The notes: a model not told the origin generated them from the sequence alone. 53,767 nucleotides of DNA from Pseudobutyrivibrio sp. UBA3626 (GCA_002373675.1 DFLF01000013.1:230568-284334); one strand, 5' to 3'; positions 26,968 through 36,248 are shown, numbered from the stretch's first letter. Numbers and translations are program-made.

Positions 26968-28140
26968 ATGGCAACTGTATATAAATTAAAAGGCGAAATA
27001 GATTCCTTTAATGCGAAAGAATTTGAAGAAGATCTGCTAAAATGCAACAGGGAAAAGGGAGAATTAATACTTGATGCTTCTGAATTATCATATATGTCCA
27101 GTAGTGGCATAAGAGCTCTTGTTAAATTGTCGAGACTACAGAAAGAAGTTCGAATTGATAATGTTAATGATGCAATGTTTTCTATATTCTATTCATCAGG
27201 TCTAACAGAAATATTTAAAATTAACAGAGAGATGCTTAAGATGACTAATGACAACTGGGATGTTGCGGGAGTTGGAGCATCAGGGACTGTCTATAAGATT
27301 AATAATGATACAGCTATTAAAGTTTATAAAGAAGGAATAAAGTTCGAGTATGTGAATCAGGAAAGAGAGCTTGCAAGACAGGCATTTATATGTGGCGTGC
27401 CAACAATTATTCCTAATCGAAATGCCATGGTAGGGAATCAATATGCGACCATATTTGAACTTGTAAATTCTATAACTTTGGGTGAAGCATTTATGGACAA
27501 CCCTGATAGATTTGACGAACTTATGGATGATTATGTTAGAATGATTAAAGAGTTGCATTCTATTGAGGATAAGAAAGAATACTTTCCTAATCTCCAGGAC
27601 TTATGGCTCCAGTCAGAGCATATGATTCGAGAAGGATTGGATGCAGATGATGCAGATCTTGTTGTAGATATATATAAGAATTCTAAGAGAAGCAGGAACC
27701 TTCTTCACGGTGATATTCATCCGGGTAATGTTATGATTAGTGATGGAGAAATGGTACTTGTGGATATGGCGAGTATGTCAACAGGGCCTGATATTCTAGA
27801 TGTAATTACGATATTTCGATTGTCAATGTATGGCAAAGATGTAGGACTTCTTGACGCTGCAGAAAAGTCTATGGGATTTAAGAAGGAATTGTTCGAGAGA
27901 TTCTGGAAAGAATTCACTAAGCGCTATTATAAGGTGGAAGATGAAGAAGTCATACAGGAGATAACAAGGCAAATGTATTGTATTACAGCCTTAGACCTAA
28001 TGTTTTCCATTAATACTATTCCACCAGAAAATGCGAGAAACTATTATAAGATTGCTGGTGGCAAAGCTATGGATAAAGTTATTAGACCTAATAAAGATTT
28101 GATTAGAAAGATATTCGAGGAAGGGAAACTTCAATTATGA
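26968..28140 (+). CDS. STAS domain fused to an APH/choline-kinase-like domain
   Basis: A 390-residue protein. The first 95 residues are a STAS (RsbV/SpoIIAA-type) domain with LDASELSYMSSSGIRALVKL; the Ser in MSSSG is the expected phosphorylation site. The rest has the fold of aminoglycoside/choline kinases: GVGASGTVYKI (Gly-rich loop, about 92-102), then LLHGDIHPGNVMI (catalytic loop, Asp and Asn) and LVDMASMSTGPDILD (the metal-binding Asp). This pairs a phospho-switch with a small-molecule or protein kinase in one chain. It starts 13 bases after the phosphatase gene and its stop overlaps the next start (ATGA). Confidence 0.85.
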   Translation: MATVYKLKGEIDSFNAKEFEEDLLKCNREKGELILDASELSYMSSSGIRALVKLSRLQKEVRIDNVNDAMFSIFYSSGLTEIFKINREMLKMTNDNWDVAGVGASGTVYKINNDTAIKVYKEGIKFEYVNQERELARQAFICGVPTIIPNRNAMVGNQYATIFELVNSITLGEAFMDNPDRFDELMDDYVRMIKELHSIEDKKEYFPNLQDLWLQSEHMIREGLDADDADLVVDIYKNSKRSRNLLHGDIHPGNVMISDGEMVLVDMASMSTGPDILDVITIFRLSMYGKDVGLLDAAEKSMGFKKELFERFWKEFTKRYYKVEDEEVIQEITRQMYCITALDLMFSINTIPPENARNYYKIAGGKAMDKVIRPNKDLIRKIFEEGKLQL

Positions 28141-29624
28141 TTAGGATTGTTAATACAGAAGATAGACAACCTGTTATAAAAAAGAAGATGTACCACAATT
28201 CGGACATATTTATCAAGGCAAGGGATTTCTATCATAATCATGAGGAATATAGAAATGAGCAGATTGCAGTAATAAATGACAAAGATGAACTGCAATATAT
28301 GCTTAAATGGGAACCTAATATAATTATATATCCAAGACTTAGCAAAGATGTTATGATTAATCTCTATGTAAGTGATTTCTGGGATTATGAGATAGATAGT
28401 TTGCGAATGGATTTTGACTACATAAGCGACATAGATACATTTGTATTTGAACAGGTTGAAGAATATAGTGTTCAGGCGGCCAAGGTAATACTAAGATATT
28501 TCCCTGAAAAAAAGATTTATTTTATAGATGAAAGAGCGAAATGGTTCTTTAGTGATAAAGTTACAATAGGTGAAGTGTCCGAAGAGATAGGCAAAGAGGC
28601 TCTCAAGGTTGGTTCCGATATGATATATTCAATCCATTTCGGTCACGAAGTATTAGAGAAACAAACGGCTAATTCTATTAACTTAATGTCTAGTCTATAT
28701 TGGTTAAGTGATGCAGTAGAATATGGCGATAGAAATCCTGATAAAGTTTTCTATGTGATTAAATCGCCAATTGCTTCATCAGGACTTGTGAAGTTCATAT
28801 CCTTCTTGCTTTATTTTGTTGCAGTAGCGTATGATAAAGAAGATAAGAATGTAATACCTGTTCTAGACACTGCTATTGCAGGAGATGAGAATCAGTTCAA
28901 CAATGGAACATATAACGATGTATGGGGAATGTTCTTCGAACCGGTGTCTGAATATAGTCTGGAAGAAGTGTATAATAGTAAGCATGTTGTCGTTGGGCAG
29001 GAAGGAAAGATGGGAGCAAATCCATATCTAATGTATGTAGAGTATCATTCTAATATTGGTTCTCTTATGAAGAAATATCTTAAGCTGAATCAAGGCATAA
29101 ATTCATACTGTAAAAAAGCAAGAGATAAACTTAAAATAAAAAAGAGTGATAAAGTGCTAGGCGTTGTTGGAAGGGGAACGGATTTTCACAATCCGGGAGT
29201 CGCTACACTTCATACGTTGCCCTTAGATCCTAAAGGGATAGTTGATAAAGCAAGAGAAGTGTATGAAGATGGAGGATACGATTATATCTTTCTTGCAACT
29301 GAGGATCAGGAAGTGTTTGATACATTTATGGAATCTGACCTTCGTAATGTTACAAGATATATAGAACAGAAGAGGTATTCAATTGATGCCGACAAAGAAC
29401 TTCTTCATAATAAATACATTGAGGAAAATGAAGCTGGAAAGAGAGATGGATATGAAGAGGCAAAAGTCTATATATCAATTCTGGAAATGTTAAGACGTTG
29501 TAATGGTATTGTTGCCAGTACAGATTGTGGAGCAGTTGACTATGCAATGGCAATGACGGATAATGAATTAGAAGATTTGTACATACATGGACATGACACC
29601 AACGAATTTTTGATGAATAAATAA
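28137..29624 (+). CDS. putative glycosyltransferase, fucosyltransferase-like
   Basis: A 495-residue protein without signal peptide. The C-terminal half has three blocks in the order known for GT23/O-fucosyltransferase-type enzymes: VVGRGTDF (compare R-R-T-D-K in motif I), YIFLATEDQEVF (motif II), and CNGIVASTDCGAVDYAMAM (motif III). The N-terminal 250 residues are unlike anything I recognise. Assignment is from motif order and is tentative. It closes the four-gene operon with an ATGA overlap, so the sugar transfer may act on the product of the adenylation protein. No terminator is clear after it; a short TGTCC/GGACA inverted repeat lies at 29627-29644. Confidence 0.6.
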   Translation: MIRIVNTEDRQPVIKKKMYHNSDIFIKARDFYHNHEEYRNEQIAVINDKDELQYMLKWEPNIIIYPRLSKDVMINLYVSDFWDYEIDSLRMDFDYISDIDTFVFEQVEEYSVQAAKVILRYFPEKKIYFIDERAKWFFSDKVTIGEVSEEIGKEALKVGSDMIYSIHFGHEVLEKQTANSINLMSSLYWLSDAVEYGDRNPDKVFYVIKSPIASSGLVKFISFLLYFVAVAYDKEDKNVIPVLDTAIAGDENQFNNGTYNDVWGMFFEPVSEYSLEEVYNSKHVVVGQEGKMGANPYLMYVEYHSNIGSLMKKYLKLNQGINSYCKKARDKLKIKKSDKVLGVVGRGTDFHNPGVATLHTLPLDPKGIVDKAREVYEDGGYDYIFLATEDQEVFDTFMESDLRNVTRYIEQKRYSIDADKELLHNKYIEENEAGKRDGYEEAKVYISILEMLRRCNGIVASTDCGAVDYAMAMTDNELEDLYIHGHDTNEFLMNK

Positions 29625-29672
29625 ATGTCCATATAAAAGGACACTGTTAATACTTGTAGGAGGCAAAGTGTA

Positions 29673-30668
29673 ATGGATTTATCAGGAAGAAATTATCTAA
29701 AATTAATGGATTTTGAGCCAGAAGAAATACAATATCTGATTGATATGGCATCAAAGTTAAAAGATGAAAAGAAGAAAGGTATACCTCATGATGATTGCCT
29801 TAAGGGCAAGAATATTGCATTGATATTCGAGAAGACATCAACAAGAACAAGATGTTCCTTTGAGGTGGCTGCTCACGATCTTGGAATGCATACCACATAT
29901 CTTGACCCGGATAGTTCTCAGATTGGAACAAAAGAATCGATGCGTGATACAGCAAGAGTCCTGGGAAGAATGTTCGATGGAATAGAATACAGAGGTTTTG
30001 AACAGGAGAGGGTAGAAGCTCTTGCAGAGTACTCAGGAGTAGTTGTATGGAATGGACTCACCAATGAATTTCATCCAACTCAGATGATAGCAGATATGCT
30101 TACTATTCAAGAGAAGTTCGGACATACCAAAGGTCTTAAGTTTGTCTATATGGGAGATGCCAGATATAATATGGGGAACTCACTTATGGTGACGTGTGCA
30201 AAGCTTGGTATGGATTTTGTAGCATGTACTAATAAGAAGTATTTCCCAGATGAGAATTTAATCAAATACTGTAATGGTGTGGCAGTAGATACTGGTGCAA
30301 CAATTACTCTTACGGAAGATGTAGAAGAAGGATGTAAAGACGCTGATGTTATCTACACTGATGTATGGGTATCAATGGGTGAACCTACAGAGGTCTGGAA
30401 AGAGAGGCTTGATGATCTTATGCCATATCAGGTTAATAAGAAAGCAATGTCTTATGCAAAGGATTCGTGTATCTTTATGCATTGCCTTCCTGCATATCAT
30501 AACCTTGAGACGAAAGTCGGAAGAGAAGTAAATGAGAAGTTCGGATATAAAGAGTTGGAAGTTACAGAAGAAGTGTTTGAAGGGCCACAATCAGTTGTAT
30601 TTGATGAGGCAGAGAACAGAATGCATTCTATTAAGGCAATTATGTATACAACTTTAAAGGGGCAGTAA
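29673..30668 (+). CDS. argF: ornithine carbamoyltransferase
   Basis: A 331-residue enzyme that makes citrulline from ornithine and carbamoyl phosphate. STRTRCSFEVAAHDLG near residue 55 binds carbamoyl phosphate; FHPTQMIADMLTIQE is the second conserved loop; MHCLPAYHN near residue 271 is the ornithine site. AGGAGGC precedes the ATG. The stop is directly followed by birA. It could be biosynthetic (argF) or catabolic (arcB); no other arginine gene is in view to decide. Confidence 0.93.
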   Translation: MDLSGRNYLKLMDFEPEEIQYLIDMASKLKDEKKKGIPHDDCLKGKNIALIFEKTSTRTRCSFEVAAHDLGMHTTYLDPDSSQIGTKESMRDTARVLGRMFDGIEYRGFEQERVEALAEYSGVVVWNGLTNEFHPTQMIADMLTIQEKFGHTKGLKFVYMGDARYNMGNSLMVTCAKLGMDFVACTNKKYFPDENLIKYCNGVAVDTGATITLTEDVEEGCKDADVIYTDVWVSMGEPTEVWKERLDDLMPYQVNKKAMSYAKDSCIFMHCLPAYHNLETKVGREVNEKFGYKELEVTEEVFEGPQSVVFDEAENRMHSIKAIMYTTLKGQ

Positions 30669-31496
30669 ATGATTGATTATATATATAAGCACTATGAAAG
30701 TGTAGCATCCACAAATGATATTGCCAAACAATTAATAAATGATTATTGTCCTGAAGGAACAATCATATCTGCTGATGAGCAGACTGATGGAAGAGGGCGA
30801 GCAGGACGTATATGGGAGGCGCCAAAAGGAGTATCTATATCGACATCCCTTGTGCTTTATCCTACACTTCCTCAGGATTATATTGCATGCATTACCTTGG
30901 TTGCTGCAATGAGTGTCAGAGCTGCTGTTAAGAAATATGCTGGATTAGAATGTAAGATTAAGTGGCCTAATGATGTGGTTTGTTCTAATAAGAAGATATG
31001 TGGAATTCTTACAGAAAGACTTTTTATTGAAGGTAAATGTGCTGTTATTCTAGGGATAGGGGTTAATGTTAAGAACACAAATTTTCCAGAAGAACTGGAA
31101 GACAAAGCGACATCAATTCTCAACGAGGTGGCAGCTGAGAAGGAAGAGATGAGAGAAGTCTTAAAGGATATGAACGATGAGAATTATAACAGCGATGTTA
31201 TGAGAAAACTCGTAGAAGATGATAATTCGGAACTTCTATATCTTATATGGGATAAGTTCAATGAGTATTATGATATCTTTATTAAGACAGGTAATATGGC
31301 AGGCCTTGTGGAAGAATACAATAATAATCTTATAAATGTGGGTCGAGTAGTAAAAGCTTATGATTTAATAGAAGATATTGAGGGGGTTGCTCTTGGGATC
31401 AATGAGAAAGGCGAACTTGTTATATCCACAGGTCAAGGGAAGAGATTTGTGTCGGCAGGTGAAGTTACTGTTCGAGGATTATATAGTTACGTCTGA
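30669..31496 (+). CDS. birA: biotin-[acetyl-CoA carboxylase] ligase, monofunctional
   Basis: A 275-residue biotin protein ligase without the N-terminal HTH that makes E. coli BirA a repressor, so it is a pure ligase. DGRGRAGRIWEAPKG is the biotinyl-AMP loop, KWPNDVV and KICGILTE follow. A charged extra helical stretch lies at about residues 150-195 (QxxKEEMREVLKDMN region), making the protein longer than most monofunctional ligases. The ATG abuts the argF stop with no gap. A C-terminal SH3-like domain (VVKAYDLIEDIEG) closes it. Confidence 0.9.
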   Translation: MIDYIYKHYESVASTNDIAKQLINDYCPEGTIISADEQTDGRGRAGRIWEAPKGVSISTSLVLYPTLPQDYIACITLVAAMSVRAAVKKYAGLECKIKWPNDVVCSNKKICGILTERLFIEGKCAVILGIGVNVKNTNFPEELEDKATSILNEVAAEKEEMREVLKDMNDENYNSDVMRKLVEDDNSELLYLIWDKFNEYYDIFIKTGNMAGLVEEYNNNLINVGRVVKAYDLIEDIEGVALGINEKGELVISTGQGKRFVSAGEVTVRGLYSYV

Positions 31497-31510
31497 TTGA
31501 AAGGAAGAAT

Positions 31511-31837
31511 ATGTATTACGAAGATGGTTTGGTGCTTTGCGGTGCCAGTTCTTATAACAAGAAATTCTATTTTAATGAGGACTTTGACCTTGTACCACAG
31601 CAGGTTAAAGATGAGCTGAAGATAATGTGTGTGTTATTCACAGAAGAAGTTGGCGGAACAATTCAGCTTATGTATGATGAGAATGGCAATCTTGAGATTG
31701 TTGTTGATAAAGAAGAGGATGATATATTATATGACGAGATAGGAAGTATCCTCAAAGTCAAACAATTACAACGTGAGAAGAAAGAACTCTTCGAATCCCT
31801 AGAGACATTCTATAAGGTTATGGTTGAACCACAATAG
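31511..31837 (+). CDS. conserved hypothetical protein, DUF6145-like
   Basis: A 108-residue cytoplasmic protein with the start MYYEDGLVLCGASSYNKKFY and a charged C-terminal helix. From memory it resembles DUF6145, a Clostridia family with no known role that often travels with coaX and dusB. GAAAGGAAG precedes the start. It lies between birA and coaX. Confidence 0.75.
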   Translation: MYYEDGLVLCGASSYNKKFYFNEDFDLVPQQVKDELKIMCVLFTEEVGGTIQLMYDENGNLEIVVDKEEDDILYDEIGSILKVKQLQREKKELFESLETFYKVMVEPQ

Positions 31838-31878
31838 AGTGAACAAATTATTATTACATGTAATAGATAGGAGCAGAT

Positions 31879-32667
31879 ATGTTACTTTGTATAGATGTTG
31901 GAAATACCAATATAACACTTGGTGTGTTCGAGAAAGAAAAGCTGTTTGGAACATTTCGAATGACTACGAAGATTGACAGGACTAGTGATGAATACGGAAT
32001 GACAATCATGAAAATATTTGATTACAATAAGATAGAATCTGACAAAATACGTCATTGTATTATTGCATCTGTAGTGCCTAAGGGAATGTATTCTCTTACA
32101 AGTGGTATTATCAAATATTTCGGAATAACACCAATAATTGTTGGACCGGGAATTAAGACGGGTATGAGAATAGCTACGCCTTTCCCGGAGCAAATAGGAG
32201 CAGATAGAATTGTAGATTGCGTTGGTGCATATGAGATGTATGGAGAAGGCGGACCGGTTCTGGTAGTTGACTATGGAACTGCCACAACATATGATCTTGT
32301 TGATGAGAAGGGTGCATATATATCAGGTGTTACAGCACCTGGAATCAAACTTTCGGCGAACGCTTTGTGGAATGGAGCTGCAAAACTTCCGGAGGTTGAA
32401 ATCAAAAAGCCTGCCACAATACTTGCCAATGAGACGGTATCATCTATGCAGGCTGGACTGGTATTTGGACAGATAGGACAGACAGAATATATTGTTAAGA
32501 ATATGATTAAAGAATCGGGATATAAGAAAGTAAAGGTTGTGGCAACAGGTGGTCTGGGTAAGATTATTTTCTCTGAGACAGATGTGCTTGAAGTATACGA
32601 TCAGGAACTTACTCTTCATGGTATGAGAATTATATTCGAGAGACAGAAGAAGAGAAAGAACGGATAG
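31879..32667 (+). CDS. coaX: type III pantothenate kinase
   Basis: A 262-residue ASKHA-fold kinase that phosphorylates pantothenate, the first step of CoA synthesis. DVGNTNITLGVF at the N-terminus is the phosphate-1 site; GADRIVDCVGAYE and DYGTATTYDLV are the pantothenate and adenosine blocks; VATGGLGKI closes it. Type III kinases are not inhibited by CoA. ATAGGAG precedes the ATG. Confidence 0.96.
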   Translation: MLLCIDVGNTNITLGVFEKEKLFGTFRMTTKIDRTSDEYGMTIMKIFDYNKIESDKIRHCIIASVVPKGMYSLTSGIIKYFGITPIIVGPGIKTGMRIATPFPEQIGADRIVDCVGAYEMYGEGGPVLVVDYGTATTYDLVDEKGAYISGVTAPGIKLSANALWNGAAKLPEVEIKKPATILANETVSSMQAGLVFGQIGQTEYIVKNMIKESGYKKVKVVATGGLGKIIFSETDVLEVYDQELTLHGMRIIFERQKKRKNG

Positions 32668-32702
32668 AATAGAACTTAGATGAAATACATAGGGTGGAGT
32701 GA

Positions 32703-33746
32703 ATGTCAGTAATACATCCAATAATGATTGGAAATGTTGAATTGCAAAATAATATTATACTAGCACCGATGGCAGGAGTATGTGACCTGCCATTTCGTGT
32801 GTTGTGCGCTTCTTTTGGCGTGGGTATGACGAGTACTGAAATGGTTAGCGCCAAAGCAATATTCTATAACAACAAGAAGACATATACTCTTATGGAGACA
32901 GATGAAAGAGAGCCGATAGTGGCTGTACAATTATTCGGACATGAACCATTATGTATGAGCGATATGGCGTTAAGGCTTGAGGATGAAGGGATAGAATACG
33001 ACATTCTTGATATTAATATGGGATGTCCGGTCCCTAAAGTTGTTAATAATGAAGATGGATCTGCACTTATGAAGAATCCTAATCTCGCAGGGCGTATAGT
33101 TGAAGAGATTGTAAAGAAAACAAAAAGACCTGTTAGTGCCAAGATAAGAATGGGATTCGATAAAGAACATGTTAATGCTGTAGAGATGGCACATGTATTA
33201 GAAGAGTCGGGAGTCAGTTCTATTGCTGTTCATGGAAGAACAAGAGAGCAATATTATTCAGGGAAAGCCAATTGGGACATTATTGGAGAAGTGAAGTCAC
33301 ATGTAAATGTGCCTGTAATAGGTAATGGAGATATAACTTGTTACAGAGATATTCTCAGGATGTATAAAGAGACCGGGGTTGATGGATATATGATAGGAAG
33401 AGCGGCTCAGGGTAATCCCTGGATATTTGATGGGGTTCTAAGGGAAGATAAAATACTACAAGAATATGAAGAGACCCATGATAACATATCCAATTATTCG
33501 GACATATGTGATGGGCTGGGATTTGTAAAGGATGGCAACATGTATAAGCCTGAATGGAACAGTATAAGAGAGATGATAATTAAGCATGCAAAGATGTTAG
33601 TTGATTATAAGGGTGAGTATATAGGAATCCGTGAGATGAGAAAGCATGCTGCATGGTATACAGCAGGACTTCATGGAGCAAGTGCATTTCGAGGAAAGAT
33701 TAATGAAGTTGAATCAATAGATGAACTGAAAGAACTATTATATTAG
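32703..33746 (+). CDS. dusB: tRNA-dihydrouridine synthase
   Basis: A 347-residue FMN enzyme that reduces uridines in the tRNA D-loop. APMAGVCDLPFRVLC, DINMGCPVPKVV (active-site Cys), GSALMKNPNL, IAVHGRTREQYYSG and GYMIGRAAQGNPWIF are present. GGGTGGAGTG precedes the ATG. A stretch of about 30 residues around 255-290 is longer than in E. coli DusB. It is followed by greA under its own promoter. Confidence 0.93.
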   Translation: MSVIHPIMIGNVELQNNIILAPMAGVCDLPFRVLCASFGVGMTSTEMVSAKAIFYNNKKTYTLMETDEREPIVAVQLFGHEPLCMSDMALRLEDEGIEYDILDINMGCPVPKVVNNEDGSALMKNPNLAGRIVEEIVKKTKRPVSAKIRMGFDKEHVNAVEMAHVLEESGVSSIAVHGRTREQYYSGKANWDIIGEVKSHVNVPVIGNGDITCYRDILRMYKETGVDGYMIGRAAQGNPWIFDGVLREDKILQEYEETHDNISNYSDICDGLGFVKDGNMYKPEWNSIREMIIKHAKMLVDYKGEYIGIREMRKHAAWYTAGLHGASAFRGKINEVESIDELKELLY

Positions 33747-33781
33747 ATTGTTAATATAGCATTTATTTATGCCATCTAGTC

Positions 33782-33810
33782 TTGCAAAAGACAAGAAATC
33801 TTGCTATAAT
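33782..33810 (+). promoter_or_regulatory. greA promoter
   Basis: TTGCAA (33782-33787), 17-base spacer, TATAAT (33805-33810), about 45 bases before greA. Confidence 0.8.
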
Positions 33811-33855
33811 ACATAAGTTGTAAAATCGATTAATAAAGAAAGGTCTGTTGGTGGT

Positions 33856-34335
33856 ATGGAAGATAAGAAAATCTTAACTAAAGAAGGTCTTAGAGAATTA
33901 GAGGAAGAATTAGAACATCTTAAAGTTGTAAAACGTAAAGAACTTTCTGCTATTATTAAAGAAGCAAGAGAACAGGGTGACTTATCCGAGAATGCAGAGT
34001 ATGATGCTGCAAGAGATGAGCAAGCCAAGGTTGAGGCAAGAATCGAAGAGATTCAATTACTTCTTAAGGATGTTGAAGTTCATACAGAGGACGATATGGA
34101 CGCTGACAAAGTTAATATTGGATGTAAAGTAAAGATTCGTGATATGGAATATAAAGAAGAAGCGGTATATAGAATTGTTGGTTCAACAGAAGCAAATTCC
34201 TTGAAGAATAAGATATCTAACGAGTCTCCAATTGGTAAAGCTATAATGGGCGCAAAAGTAGGTCAGACAGTTAAGGTTGAGACACCTGCCGGATTGTTAA
34301 AGTATAAGGTGTTAGAGATAGAAAGTTCTAATTAA
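33856..34335 (+). CDS. greA: transcription elongation factor GreA
   Basis: A 159-residue factor that stimulates cleavage of backtracked RNA in RNA polymerase. The N-terminal coiled coil has LTKEGLRELEEELEHL and the tip acidic residues within REQGDLSENAEYDAA; the C-terminal FKBP-like domain includes ESPIGKAIMGAKVGQ. ATG follows a weak RBS after TTGGTGGT. It is closed by a strong terminator before lysS. Confidence 0.97.
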   Translation: MEDKKILTKEGLRELEEELEHLKVVKRKELSAIIKEAREQGDLSENAEYDAARDEQAKVEARIEEIQLLLKDVEVHTEDDMDADKVNIGCKVKIRDMEYKEEAVYRIVGSTEANSLKNKISNESPIGKAIMGAKVGQTVKVETPAGLLKYKVLEIESSN

Positions 34336-34362
34336 GAATAAGGATGTTACAATAACTAATTG

Positions 34363-34389
34363 GCCAGATGATAAGTCATCTGGCTTTTT
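34363..34389 (+). terminator. terminator after greA
   Basis: GCCAGATGA (34363-34371), TAAG loop, TCATCTGGC (34376-34384), then five T. It is a perfect 9-bp stem between greA and lysS. Confidence 0.93.
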
Positions 34390-34424
34390 ATATGTATTTA
34401 ACCAATATAGAAAGAGAGTTATAA

Positions 34425-36056
34425 ATGGCTAAGAAGAATAATAATGAACAGGTACAAGATATAGGACAGCTTCTTAAGGTGCGCCGCGAGAAGCTTGTCG
34501 CATTGCAGGAAAAGGGTGAAGATCCTTTTCAGATAACAAGCTACGACCAGACACATCATTCTGATGAGGTTAAGTCTCTATATGAAGAATATGAGGCTGA
34601 GACTTTAAGAGATTATGTGGAACCCGAACTTCCGCCTGAGCCTGAAGAGGGAGCAGACAATGAGGTAATTGCCGCATATCGTAAGGCAAAGAAGGAAGCT
34701 TACAATGCCAGAAGAGAAATACTGGATGCTAATGCTCCAAAGGTGTCAGTCGCTGGGCGTATGATGTTTAAGCGTGTAATGGGTAAAGCAAGCTTCGCCA
34801 ATATAAGAGACCTTAAGGGTGATATTCAGATATATGCATCTAAAGACGCATTGGGTGATGACTTGTATTCTGTATTCAAGAAATGCGATATAGGTGATAT
34901 CTGGGGCGTTAAGGGATTCGTATTTCGTACAATGACAGGAGAGATAAGTATTCACGCTGAAGAGATGGTACTGCTCTCTAAATCACTTCAGATACTCCCT
35001 GAGAAGTACCACGGACTTACTGATACAGATATGAGATATCGTCAGAGATATGTGGACCTCATAATGAATCAGGAGTCAAGAGAAGTATTTGTTAAGCGTT
35101 CTAAGATAATTGCTGCGATTAGAAGTTTCCTTGCAGGACGTGACTTCATGGAGGTGGAGACGCCAATGCTTGTTCATAATGCCGGTGGTGCGGCAGCAAG
35201 ACCATTTGAGACACATTACAATTCTCTTGATGAGGATGTTAAGCTTCGTATCTCTCTTGAATTATATCTTAAGAGGTTGATTGTTGGTGGATTAGAGCGC
35301 GTGTATGAGATTGGAAGAGTATTCAGAAATGAAGGTGTTGACACACGTCACAATCCAGAGTTTACACTTATGGAATTATATCAGGCGTATACTGATTACG
35401 AAGGGATGATGGAACTTACAGAGTCTATGTTTCGTTATCTTGCTGAAAATGTATGTGGCTCTGCTAAGATTACATATCAGGGAACGGAGATTGACCTTGG
35501 TAAACCATTTGCAAGGATGACTATGACGGAAGCTGTCAAGAAATACAGTGGAGTTGACTTCGATGAGGTGGCATCAGACGAAGAGGCAAAAGCTCTCGCT
35601 GATGAAAGAGATATTGAATACGAAGACTTCCACAAGAAGGGCGATATCCTTAACCTCTTCTTCGAAGAGTTCGTAGAAGAGCACTTAATCCAGCCAACAT
35701 TCATCATGGACCATCCACTTGAGATAAGTCCACTAACTAAGAAGAAGCCAGACGACCCTACCAAGGTAGAGCGATTCGAGCTATTCATCAACACATGGGA
35801 AATGTGTAATGCATATTCAGAGCTTAACGACCCCATCGACCAGCGCGAGCGCTTCGCTATGCAGGATGCTAATGCAGAAGCAGGCGACGACGAAGCCGAG
35901 CATACAGATGAAGATTTCCTAAATGCCCTCGAAATTGGTATGCCTCCAACAGGCGGAATTGGATATGGAATAGACAGACTCGTAATGCTGCTAACAGATA
36001 GTGCGGCGATAAGGGATGTGCTGTTGTTCCCGACGCTTAAAAGTGTTAAGGACTGA
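34425..36056 (+). CDS. lysS: lysyl-tRNA synthetase, class II
   Basis: A 543-residue class II synthetase. The anticodon-binding OB fold covers about residues 100-200 (VAGRMMFKRVMGKASFANIRD); motif 2 is in VYEIGRVFRNEGVDTRHNPEF and motif 3 in GGIGYGIDRLVMLLT. An acidic N-terminal stretch of about 60 residues (around 45-105, with PELPPEPEEGAD) is longer than in many bacterial LysS. AAAGAGAG precedes the ATG. The accessory island begins just after the stop. Confidence 0.96.
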   Translation: MAKKNNNEQVQDIGQLLKVRREKLVALQEKGEDPFQITSYDQTHHSDEVKSLYEEYEAETLRDYVEPELPPEPEEGADNEVIAAYRKAKKEAYNARREILDANAPKVSVAGRMMFKRVMGKASFANIRDLKGDIQIYASKDALGDDLYSVFKKCDIGDIWGVKGFVFRTMTGEISIHAEEMVLLSKSLQILPEKYHGLTDTDMRYRQRYVDLIMNQESREVFVKRSKIIAAIRSFLAGRDFMEVETPMLVHNAGGAAARPFETHYNSLDEDVKLRISLELYLKRLIVGGLERVYEIGRVFRNEGVDTRHNPEFTLMELYQAYTDYEGMMELTESMFRYLAENVCGSAKITYQGTEIDLGKPFARMTMTEAVKKYSGVDFDEVASDEEAKALADERDIEYEDFHKKGDILNLFFEEFVEEHLIQPTFIMDHPLEISPLTKKKPDDPTKVERFELFINTWEMCNAYSELNDPIDQRERFAMQDANAEAGDDEAEHTDEDFLNALEIGMPPTGGIGYGIDRLVMLLTDSAAIRDVLLFPTLKSVKD

Positions 36057-36199
36057 AACCCAGTGTTTATGCGGGTTCCAAGCGTCGAGAAAACGAATTG
36101 ACAGCAAATTGACATCAATCTTGTAAAGAATGATGAGTTGTTACAAAGAATCATAAGTTGTCGAGCATAAATCAGCATAAGTATTATGGGCCCATAGGG
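36057..36199. other. candidate integration boundary after lysS
   Basis: No gene is seen here. The stretch contains two TTGACA elements 12 bases apart (36098 and 36110) and two near-identical 15-mers, AGAATGATGAGTTGT (36127) and AGAATCATAAGTTGT (36147), 20 bases apart, 13 of 15 identical. Short repeats like these resemble the arm sites of tyrosine recombinases. The defence island begins here, so this may be an attachment-site scar; no integrase gene is in the window. Confidence 0.4.
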
Positions 36200-36248
36200 A
36201 CCGCTTTCTTGAAAGAAATTTCAAGAAGGTGGTTCTTTTTATTATTTT
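36200..36248 (+). terminator. strong terminator at the island border
   Basis: ACCGCTTTCTTGAAA (36200-36214), GAAA loop, TTTCAAGAAGGTGGT (36219-36233): 15 bp with two G-T pairs, followed by TCTTTTTATTATTTTTT. Confidence 0.92.

Noticed and set aside
29627..29644. Terminator after the fucosyltransferase-like gene
   Set aside because: TGTCC/GGACA is only 5 bp and has no T-tract; kept only as a possible operator in the gene note.
34390..34424. T-box leader before lysS
   Set aside because: Only 35 bases lie between the greA terminator and lysS; no T-box motif or specifier stem fits.
35477..36178. 233-residue open frame on the minus strand opposite lysS
   Set aside because: It is fully antisense to a strong lysS gene, is Ser/Leu-rich, and has no RBS or family motif.
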